Program-made: the position numbers and the translations under genes | In this document: positions 17,981-26,100 of the stretch, in pieces | Numbering within the stretch: the stretch's first letter is position 1 | Layout of the letters: each line of letters starts with the position of its first letter | The notes under the pieces: generated by a model | The model's database searches: none | What the model was told of the DNA's origin: nothing | What the model saw: only the letters and a program-made list of their open reading frames with translations | NCBI RefSeq assembly: GCF_052056485.1 | Contig: NZ_CP183948.1 | Span: 3,782,001-3,846,000 of the forward strand | From: Paenibacillus_AQ nitricinens | Lineage (GTDB): Bacteria > Bacillota > Bacilli > Paenibacillales > Paenibacillaceae | Direction: 5' to 3' | DNA length: 64,000 nt

Positions 17981-18030
17981 ACAAATGCCGTTCCCCATTG
18001 AGCTATGGGTGACGGCATTTGTTGTATTTT
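17981..18030 (+). terminator. Terminator of the DeoR gene
   Basis: ACAAATGCCGT and ACGGCATTTGT form an eleven-base-pair perfect stem around a 20-base loop, followed by TGTATTTTT. It separates two convergent genes. Confidence 0.85.
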
Positions 18031-18036
18031 TCAGCC

Positions 18037-18681
18037 TTATCTTTCTGTAGAAACCTGAGAAATTGATATTACATCTATGGAAGAATGAATAGGATCTGCC
18101 TGCTTTACTTGTGTAGAAGCCTTCTTCCTACAGATGTAAACAAGCGCTGGCGGGAAATTTAACAGCACCCATTTAACACTCACTATATCAAAATGCTGCA
18201 TTAATTCCTTCTTCATTTGAGGAAAATATTCAAAAGTGATGAACCAGCCACTCTCTTTTAAAGAAGAGATGATTTGTTCAAAGTAAAGCGTTCGATCTGA
18301 GGCTGAGAAATTCCTAAAAGACAAACTGCTCACGATGCAGTCTAACTTCTCTAACCTTCTATTATGAAGTGCAAGCCTTAGCCGCAGGCAATCGTTTAGA
18401 AAAATACGGCCAGGAAATTTAAGTCTTAGTTGATGACGAAAATCAGGATCCTTCTCAAACAGGAGCACATTCATCCCGGTCTCTTCCCTGCTTGGAATAA
18501 ATCTTGTGATGGCTCCAGTGCCCGCACCCAGCTCAGCTATGTTATGCATTTCTTGCCACGGAAGGATGTCGAGCATCGTTTTTGCCAGCCAGCGTGAACT
18601 GGGAGTAACGCTTCCTAATTGTCGGGGCGCATGCAGAAATTTATACAGAAAATGAATTCTTTCTCGAATTCCGTTTCGCAT
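18037..18681 (-). CDS. Class I SAM-dependent methyltransferase, phospholipid-methyltransferase-like
   Basis: A 214-residue protein with the SAM-binding motif I IAELGAGTGAITRFI (~48-62), an acidic end to strand 2 (VLLFEKDPDF) and a motif like LDCIVSSLSFRNF in place of the usual post-motif. The layout (RQLGSVTPSSRWLAKTM before motif I) resembles PmtA-type phospholipid N-methyltransferases and KsgA-like enzymes. No partner gene suggests the substrate. It is transcribed alone, converging on the DeoR gene; RBS AAGGGGGAG precedes the ATG. Confidence 0.75.
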   Translation of the reverse strand: MRNGIRERIHFLYKFLHAPRQLGSVTPSSRWLAKTMLDILPWQEMHNIAELGAGTGAITRFIPSREETGMNVLLFEKDPDFRHQLRLKFPGRIFLNDCLRLRLALHNRRLEKLDCIVSSLSFRNFSASDRTLYFEQIISSLKESGWFITFEYFPQMKKELMQHFDIVSVKWVLLNFPPALVYICRKKASTQVKQADPIHSSIDVISISQVSTER

Positions 18682-18784
18682 GTCAACTCCCCCTTATCGT
18701 AATTTCCCCATCTAACTCTAAAATATGTTAAAAGGATTAAAGTCGTACTCGATCTATTCTCTCCATTTATTAATTTTTGCAAAA

Positions 18785-18833
18785 CAAAAGCCCAAATTTC
18801 ACCGCAGAATGAATTGCGAGGAAATTCGGGCTA
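18785..18833 (-). terminator. Terminator of zwf-gnd
   Basis: On the minus strand AGCCCGAATTTC pairs with GAAATTTGGGCT, followed by TTTTGTTTTG, just after the gnd stop. Confidence 0.8.
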
Positions 18834-18847
18834 ATGATTAACATTAA

Positions 18848-19741
18848 TTACTTCGTTTCAACGGCATGTCCACCAAATTCATTCCGGAGTGCAGCCACTA
18901 CTTTACCAGTGAAGGTATCGGTCTCAAGTGAACGGTAGCGCATTAATAACGCCATCGCGATCACCGGTGTTGCAGCTTGCAGATCAAATGCGGTTTCGAG
19001 GGTCCATCTGCCTTCTCCGGAGGAGTGCATAATCCCTTTGATCTCATCCAATTTAGCATCTTTCGAGAAAGCACGTTCAACCAGTTCCATCAGCCAAGAA
19101 CGGATAACAGATCCATGATTCCACACCCGGGCGACTTCCTCAAAGTTGTAATCAAACTCACTCTTCTCCAGCACCTCAAAGCCTTCACCGATGGCAGCCA
19201 TCATGCCGTATTCGATACCGTTATGCACCATTTTCAGAAAATGGCCGCTACCAGCTTTACCGGCATATAAAAAGCCGCTTTCCACAGCCGTATCACGGAA
19301 GATGGGCTCCACAACCTCCCAAGCTTCAGGATCTCCACCAACCATGTAACAAGCGCCGTTCCGCGCGCCTTCCATTCCTCCTGATGTACCTGCATCCATA
19401 AAGCTGATTCCGTATTCTTTCAATTGCTCATAACGGCGAATGGATTCCTTATAATGGGAATTCCCCGCTTCTATGACGATATCTCCTTTGGATAACAAAG
19501 GTGTGATCTCAGCGATGACAGAGTCCACAACCTGATGTGGTACCATAATCCAAATGATTCTAGGCGTTTCCAATTGTTGTACCAGTTCAGTAAGTGTTAC
19601 TGCTCCTTTAGCGCCCTTTGCTTTCATTTCCTCCACAGCAGGTGCATTCAAATCAAATGCGACAACCTCATGTCCATGATCCAGCAAATTCTGGCCCAAA
19701 TTAAAGCCCATTTTTCCTAATCCAACTAATCCTACTTTCAT
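18848..19741 (-). CDS. gnd: 6-phosphogluconate dehydrogenase, decarboxylating, short form
   Basis: A 297-residue enzyme of the short (YqeC/GndA-like) class, about 170 residues shorter than the E. coli type. It has the dinucleotide-binding start VGLVGLGKMGFNLGQNL, the substrate segment GTSGGMEGARNG, and the catalytic lysine region GHFLKMVHNGIEYG. It converts 6-phosphogluconate to ribulose 5-phosphate and CO2, following zwf in the same direction. Cofactor preference (NAD or NADP) cannot be told here. RBS GGAGGGG. Confidence 0.93.
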   Translation of the reverse strand: MKVGLVGLGKMGFNLGQNLLDHGHEVVAFDLNAPAVEEMKAKGAKGAVTLTELVQQLETPRIIWIMVPHQVVDSVIAEITPLLSKGDIVIEAGNSHYKESIRRYEQLKEYGISFMDAGTSGGMEGARNGACYMVGGDPEAWEVVEPIFRDTAVESGFLYAGKAGSGHFLKMVHNGIEYGMMAAIGEGFEVLEKSEFDYNFEEVARVWNHGSVIRSWLMELVERAFSKDAKLDEIKGIMHSSGEGRWTLETAFDLQAATPVIAMALLMRYRSLETDTFTGKVVAALRNEFGGHAVETK

Positions 19742-19794
19742 GTAATTCCCCTCCGATATATAGCTTCTTGTGATGTAATTTCTCCAAATTTGGT

Positions 19795-19826
19795 AAAAAA
19801 AACAGGCAGGGGCTTACGCCCCTGGC
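19795..19826 (-). terminator. Terminator/attenuator overlapping the zwf stop codon
   Basis: On the minus strand AGGGGC and GCCCCT (19808-19823) form a hairpin whose loop contains the zwf TAA stop codon, followed by a run of eight T. It lies between zwf and gnd, so it should reduce or condition expression of gnd from the zwf promoter. Confidence 0.75.
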
Positions 19827-21349
19827 CGTATAGATTCTTGCGTTGCTGCAACTTCAGCTTGAGCAGACGTAACTTCTGTCTCCTGATCTGCCTCATCGAA
19901 CCACCAGCGATCTTCACCCAATAGCTCCATAGCCGCATCTGGACCATATGATCCTGACGCATAAGTGTGAAGTGGCATAAGCCCCTCTTCCATCGCTTCC
20001 TGAATAGGTGTAACCCACTGCCATGACAGCTCTACCTCTCTCCAGTGAGCGAAGAAGGTAGCATCTCCACGAAGTGCATCGAAGATTAGATTCTCGTAGG
20101 CTTCCGGAACATCTGAGGTACCCGCTTCATAAGTCGCGCGGACAGGCTCAAGCTTTCCTTTTTGCAGCTGATCTTTCGTGTTAAGCTGTAGCGTTATGGC
20201 TTCATTCGGTCCAATCTCGATAATTAGTAAATTCGGTACGTCATTTCCTTTATTCAAGTTATTACTATCATTAAACGGTTCTTTAAACTCAATAACAATA
20301 CGTGTGGATTTCTCCTTCATTCTCTTCCCAGTACGAACATAGAAAGGTACATCATTCCATAGCGGATCATCTATAAATAAACGCGCTGCGATAAACGTCT
20401 CATTTTGCGAGGATTGATTAATTCCCGGCTCATTCAAATAACCTGTTACAGCATTCCCTTTAATTTCACCCTCTGCATATTGTCCACGGACAACATGTTT
20501 ATTAACCTCATCTTTGCTAATTGGAATGAGATGTTCCATGACGTATATTTTCTTCCCACGGATTTCTTCAGGTGTACTGCCTTTAGGAAGCTGCATTGCC
20601 ATCATCATCATCAACTGCAGCATATGGTTCTGGAACATATCACGAAGTGCACCAGCTTTATCATAATAGCCTGCCCGTTCTTCAACGCCGACAGTCTCAC
20701 TCGCTGTAATTTGAACATTCGCGATATATCTATTTTTCCACAGTGCTCTTAGCACTGGATTAGAATACTTCAGAACCTCCAAATTCTGGACCATCGGTTT
20801 ACCCAGGAAGTGGTCAATACGGAAGATTTCTTCTTCAGTAAATACGGCATTCAAGCTATCATTCAGTTCTCTTGCTGATTTTAAATCTGTGCCAAAAGGC
20901 TTCTCAATAATCAGACGCTTCCAGCCTTTCGTGGAACCCAGACCGCTTGAGTGAATATTAGCTGCGATTTCCTTGAAGAACTCAGGACCCACAGACAAAT
21001 AGAACATCCGATTCTCTGGAATATTGAACAACTGCTCGCGACGTTTAACATGCTCCAGGAGCTTCAAGTAATCTTCGGTATTCCCCACATCTAGAACACT
21101 ATATTCAAAAGCTTCCAAGAACACCTGCAATTGCGGTGAGTCAACCGCTGGTTGTCTGGAAAAAGTCTGTAAGGATTGCAGAACTTGCTTACGGAAGGCT
21201 TCATTCGAAACTTCTCTTCTTCCTAATCCAATCACAGAAAGAGGACCTGAAATTTGACCATCTAAAAAGAGGTTATATAGTGCAGGATAGATTTTACGTT
21301 TTGCCAAATCTCCTGTAGCGCCGAATAGCACAAATGTTGATGATTCCAC
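19814..21349 (-). CDS. zwf: Glucose-6-phosphate 1-dehydrogenase
   Basis: A ~511-residue enzyme opening the oxidative pentose phosphate pathway. The nucleotide-binding FVLFGATGDLAKRKIYPALY, the active-site RIDHFLGK motif and the LIIEKPFGTDL segment are all seen. ATG 21355 lies one base from AGGAGG, too close for use, while GTG 21349 in the same frame is spaced by seven bases, so I take GTG as the start. The last ~20 residues (EVTSAQAEVAATQESIRPGA) are an unusual Ala/Glu-rich tail. The stop codon sits within a terminator loop before gnd. Confidence 0.95.
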   Translation of the reverse strand: MESSTFVLFGATGDLAKRKIYPALYNLFLDGQISGPLSVIGLGRREVSNEAFRKQVLQSLQTFSRQPAVDSPQLQVFLEAFEYSVLDVGNTEDYLKLLEHVKRREQLFNIPENRMFYLSVGPEFFKEIAANIHSSGLGSTKGWKRLIIEKPFGTDLKSARELNDSLNAVFTEEEIFRIDHFLGKPMVQNLEVLKYSNPVLRALWKNRYIANVQITASETVGVEERAGYYDKAGALRDMFQNHMLQLMMMMAMQLPKGSTPEEIRGKKIYVMEHLIPISKDEVNKHVVRGQYAEGEIKGNAVTGYLNEPGINQSSQNETFIAARLFIDDPLWNDVPFYVRTGKRMKEKSTRIVIEFKEPFNDSNNLNKGNDVPNLLIIEIGPNEAITLQLNTKDQLQKGKLEPVRATYEAGTSDVPEAYENLIFDALRGDATFFAHWREVELSWQWVTPIQEAMEEGLMPLHTYASGSYGPDAAMELLGEDRWWFDEADQETEVTSAQAEVAATQESIRPGA

Positions 21350-21419
21350 TTTCATTCCTCCTGTTGTTATATATTATTTATATACTTACTTTTAATTACT
21401 AACATACTCAGTAGAATCA

Positions 21420-21448
21420 ATCATACGACTGATATTTTCATACGTCAA
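21420..21448 (-). promoter_or_regulatory. zwf promoter
   Basis: On the minus strand TTGACG (21443-21448), a 17-base spacer and TATGAT (21420-21425) form a good sigma-A promoter ~65 bases before the zwf start. Confidence 0.65.
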
Positions 21449-22120
21449 CCTCATTTCGACATTTACGAAAAGTTATTATTTTCACAAAGCTGTGAATTGG
21501 AAATTATGATTAATGTCACAAAGAAAATAGTATGGGATCATTCGCATTAAATTACTCGGATATTCACGTTGATTAAAGAAAAATTCCAATCCCAGTGCGG
21601 CTTTAACAAACTTGAATCCTCTCACTCCGGTTTAAAATCCATCACAACAGCCAATTAGTAACAAGAATAAAATTTCCAGTCGTCAACTTTACTCACGCTC
21701 CCTTGTATCTTTAAACTAACTTCAAGTAATTGATCATTTTAAAATGGACGACGTCAATAAAATATTACAAATCGATCTTGCTTTATCTCAACTTAGATTT
21801 TTAAGCATAAAAAAGGTCCTCTTCGAGGAAGATTATCAGAGTATGCTTCGGAGGGATGATAAGAGCTACACAGTCCGATTTCTCTCAAAAAATGCGCAAA
21901 CTAGACCAAATAGTTGCAAAGCAGTCCGTTACGTCAACTCGTGCTGATCTCCTTGGTTGAATCGGACTCAGAAGCCCTTAACTCCTTGCTTGAGACCCAC
22001 TCATGTTGGACGGCAATCCCCTTGTTCACCCTGCCTCTTGTTTAAGGCCAGTATATTAAGTGTTATAATTAAAGAACGCATGAATAGCCATTCAGTTCAC
22101 GAAAGGAAGGAGATTTTTTC
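21449..22120. other. Long intergenic region before the aldolase gene
   Basis: Over 600 bases lie between the zwf promoter and the aldolase gene. It contains one unsupported 67-codon frame without ribosome binding site, a short CCTC-TTC-GAGG hairpin near 21819, and one copy of the decamer TCGGACTCAG (21962-21971) that recurs twice at 54.1 kb. No RNA gene or riboswitch could be recognised. Confidence 0.4.
22041..22069 (+). promoter_or_regulatory. Aldolase gene promoter
   Basis: TATAAT (22064-22069) is preceded after 17 bases by TTTAAG (22041-22046), a weak -35. It is 52 bases ahead of the start codon. Confidence 0.5.
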
Positions 22121-23008
22121 ATGAATATGAAACAATGGGATCGAATTCGGACGGGACAGGGATTTATAGCTGCTTTGGACCAAAGTGGTGGAAGTACACC
22201 TAAAGCGCTGCTGCAATATGGCATTACAGAGGACAGCTACTCCAATGAAGATCAAATGTATGCAATGGTTCACGAGATGCGAACGCGCATTATCAAGAGC
22301 CCTGCATTTGATTCGAAGTATATACTGGGTGCCATCTTATTCGAGAACACAATGGACCGTCTCATCGACGGAAAATATACTGCTGATTATCTGTGGGAGG
22401 AAAAAGGCATTGTGCCCTTTTTGAAAATCGATAAAGGACTTGCCGAACCAGAAAACGGGGTACAGCTCATGAAGCCAATTCCCGGCTTAAGTGATCTTCT
22501 GAAGCGGGCCAACGAACGGAGTATCTTTGGAACGAAAATGCGCTCGGTGATTAAAGAAGCCAATCCTTCCGGCATCAAAAAAGTGGTTGAACAGCAATTT
22601 GAAGTCGGCAAGCAAATTTTAGAAGCAGGACTGATCCCGATTATCGAACCTGAGGTTGATATCCATTCTGATGATAAAACAGCGTCCGAAAAGCTGTTAA
22701 AAGAAGAACTTTCAGCTCAATTGTCTAAGCTGGGCAGCGATGTGAAGGTCATGCTTAAGCTCTCCATCCCCACGGAGAATAACTTCTATCGTGAATTAAT
22801 GGATGATCCTCATGTTTTAAGAATTGTCGCTTTGTCCGGCGGTTACACACAAGCAGAGGCCAACGATAAACTCGCCCGTAATCAAGGATTAATCGCCAGC
22901 TTCTCGCGTGCGTTATCGCAAGGACTAAGCGCTGGGCAGTCAGACGAAGAGTTTAACGCGCTCCTCTCCAAATCTGTAGAAGCGATATATGCTGCCTCTA
23001 TTCAATAA
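22121..23008 (+). CDS. fda: Fructose-bisphosphate aldolase, class I
   Basis: A 295-residue class I (Schiff-base) aldolase of the Staphylococcus Fda type. Recognisable segments are FIAALDQSGGSTPKAL, ILGAILFENTMDRLIDG, VPFLKIDKGLAEPENGVQLM, PIIEPEVDI and MLKLSIPTENNFY. It cleaves fructose 1,6-bisphosphate in glycolysis or makes it in gluconeogenesis. AAGGAAGGAG precedes the ATG. It stands alone with its own promoter and terminator. Confidence 0.94.
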   Translation: MNMKQWDRIRTGQGFIAALDQSGGSTPKALLQYGITEDSYSNEDQMYAMVHEMRTRIIKSPAFDSKYILGAILFENTMDRLIDGKYTADYLWEEKGIVPFLKIDKGLAEPENGVQLMKPIPGLSDLLKRANERSIFGTKMRSVIKEANPSGIKKVVEQQFEVGKQILEAGLIPIIEPEVDIHSDDKTASEKLLKEELSAQLSKLGSDVKVMLKLSIPTENNFYRELMDDPHVLRIVALSGGYTQAEANDKLARNQGLIASFSRALSQGLSAGQSDEEFNALLSKSVEAIYAASIQ

Positions 23009-23042
23009 GCAGCTCTTCTCTTCGTGAAGATGCCAGACACAT

Positions 23043-23093
23043 AAAAGGGCTGTTTCCTTGGCAGGTGAATGCCTGCCAGGAAACAGCCCTTTC
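23043..23093. terminator. Bidirectional terminator between aldolase and SLH genes
   Basis: A near-perfect 21-base-pair stem (AAAGGGCTGTTTCCT..., loop TGAATG) lies between two convergent genes with A/T tracts on both sides. Confidence 0.88.
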
Positions 23094-23101
23094 ATTTGGA
23101 T

Positions 23102-26100
23102 TTACTTTTTTAAAGCTAGTGCTCTCAGAATAATAGTTGCTGCTTCAGCACGAGTAGTACTGCCTTGTGGCTTCAATGTTCCATCTGTATAACCCTTAAG
23201 AAGTCCTTCAGCTATTGCTGCGCCCAGCGCAGGACGAGCCCAGGCGGAGACCTTGGCGCCGTCCGAGAAGTTCACACTCATCTCTGCTTCTGAGAGGTGC
23301 GCTGCGCGAACGACAATTGCAGCTACCTGCTCACGAGTAACCATCTCGTCTGGTCCAAAGTTACCATCGTTATAGCCATTAACAACACCGAGCGCCGATG
23401 CAGTTGCAATGGCTTCATTAGCCCAATGCGTCTTCGTGTCTCCAAACACTTTGCCGACTTCAGCCTGAAGCTGGAAGGCTTTGACGATTATCGTTACGAA
23501 TTCGGCTCTTGTAATCTTACTATCTGGTTTAAAAGTATTGTCCGGATAGCCATTAATCGCACCGAGTTTAACCAGATCTCTGATGCTCGCTTCAGCCCAA
23601 TGTCCCTTCATATCAACAAAATTCACATCCTGTGAAGGGGTGGGTGCCACTATTTTATCAGAGACCAGAACAGCAAATTTCGTAAAATGCGTAACTGTTC
23701 CCGACACCGTTCCACTTTCCAGATCCAGTTGCAGATTATCCAGCTTCACCCACTTTTTCGTCTGCTCGTTCAACCAGTACAACCCTACATCGGATTTGTT
23801 AAAGTCCACTTTCTGCTTGTCAAAAGGTAGTGTAATTGTGATCGCTTTAGCAAAATCCCCTTCCACATTCTTGATGATCTCATAAATATCACCCAGCAAT
23901 TTTAATTCAGTTTCAGTGAAAAGATTCGAGATATCACTTAGTTTAGTTACTGTTACCGTAAATCCTTTATCCTGTGCCCCAGCCGGAACATTAATTTCTA
24001 TCCCGTTCAAAGACAGTACACCACCTTTCACTGTGACTGTTCCGCTATTGACCGAAGGATTAACATGATTCGTCCCACCTGTCGAGGTCGACGGATTAGA
24101 AGGCTCCGTTGGTAGCGTTGTAACAGCTTCAGCTCGGATCACAGTCAAAGAGTACGTCTTGCGGATACCGTCTGATGATGTCACTATAATCGGAATAACA
24201 TTGCTGCCAACATTCAAATTAATCGCTTCACTGGTTTGTCCATTCACTGCCGGAGTACCATTTATAGTAAAGGCAGCAGATCTGTCATATACACTTGCTG
24301 TTACCGTAATGCTGGACACTTCATTGCCCACTTTAGAAGTATAGTCTGTTACCTCTGGTTTAAAGGCCGGGTTCAGTATACCGTGAGACAGCATCAGAGC
24401 ACTTAAATCCATGTCATGACTGGCTGCTTCCTCAGCTCCTCTTACAACGTCTACGTTGTAGGTTTTACTCGTGCCATCGACCGCGGTCACCACAACCGGA
24501 ATGTTGTTGCTTCCAACCTCTAGATGAATCATGTCACTGAGCTGGCCGCTTGTGGACGGTTTACCATTCACCGTAAGTGTGGCTGAGCTATCGTACACAC
24601 TAGCTGTTACCGTAATGCCTGTTACTTCCTTATTCACATGCACCGAATACTCGGTGGTTTCTGAAGCAAATGAAGGGTCCAATGTGCCGCTAGATAATGT
24701 AAGAGCACTCAAGTCTGTAACACCTTTCACTTCTTCTGCCTTAGATCTTGTCACGATCACGGTATAAGTCTTGGTAGAGCCGTCCCGAGCCGTCACTGTG
24801 AATGGGATTTCATTCGTTCCAACTGAAAGCTCAAATGATATTCCGGTTCCGTTGCTGTAGGGTTGTCCTTGGGCAGTCAACTCCGCTTTGTCATCGGTAG
24901 CCTTCGCCATTAGTTCAATAGAATTGACGGAATGTTCTACCTTAACTGCATACTGGGTGATACCGGTAGCGAATGACGGGAATAACGTACCTGTCTGAAC
25001 AGTCAAATCATTCAGTGTCGAGACATCAATGAGCTTGCCTGCCAGCATATCGCTTTGAACTAATGCAAAATCCGCTACCACTTGGTGTGAATAATCCTCG
25101 GCAGCATTCAGAATAAAGCTCTTAAGATCGTTCCACACTGGAAGTACATCTGTTACAAAACGCTCTTCAAATTTGTAGTCCAGTGCTTCGGATACTTTGT
25201 CTAGACGAGAATCCGAATAAGCATAGGCTTTTGCCGCATCTATTAAATATTGCTCCAATTCATCTTTATTTTTGAATGGCTTATCTGTGTAATCTCCTTT
25301 ATAAGGCGAGACTTCCCGGATCAGATAAGAACGGTTCGCAGCTTCGACTACACCCAGATAAACATCAGGGTCTACCGCTGTCTTGATATAAGCGTCTTTG
25401 GAGATGTACGCGCTGGTATTCTGCTCCTTCACATCAAGCAGGATGTCATCCGTGTTCGCCACGCTTCGACCTTCGATCAGCACGTTATAGCGTTCAACGC
25501 CGATGCTGCCTATCCCTTGATGAATGCGGCGCGCGATGTCCTTGATGGTGAAATAAGCCTCAAATTGCTCGTCGGTTAGGTTCGGAAAATTCCCTCTGAC
25601 CTGAGTCTTATAATTTTCCCAATCTGCACGCAAGGATGTCATTTCAGCCTCAGTCGCAAGTTCAAACTTATCCGAATTGCCGGTGATGTTAATTTTTCCG
25701 TTCAAGGTACGTTTACCTAATAGTTTTTGCAGTGCCTCAGGGTAAGACCCCTTGGAGACACTGTCCATTACGTTTTTCGTATAAGGCGTGACATTGCTTT
25801 TGGTCAACTTGGTAGTCTTCTTACTATTGTCGTTATTAATTTCTACTAGAGTATCTTTATACGTTTCCAAGAATTTATCAGATACTTCACGGAAATCAGC
25901 GTCCTGTAAATTTAAGATGCCAGAACTGTCTTTATCATATTTCGCGACGTAAACACTTGTCACAAAACGAACCAGATCGTTATAGAAGCTTCCGATTCCC
26001 GCAGAATCCACATCGTTCAGACTAAATACCATCGTTTCTGTGCTGTCATTAAAGGTTCCCACATTCTGAATATGGGCATCACCTTGTGTGTAGGTTTGAA

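Noticed and set aside
21744..21947. 67-codon frame in the gap before the aldolase gene
   Set aside because: No ribosome binding site, no recognisable sequence, and biased to low-complexity composition; treated as chance.
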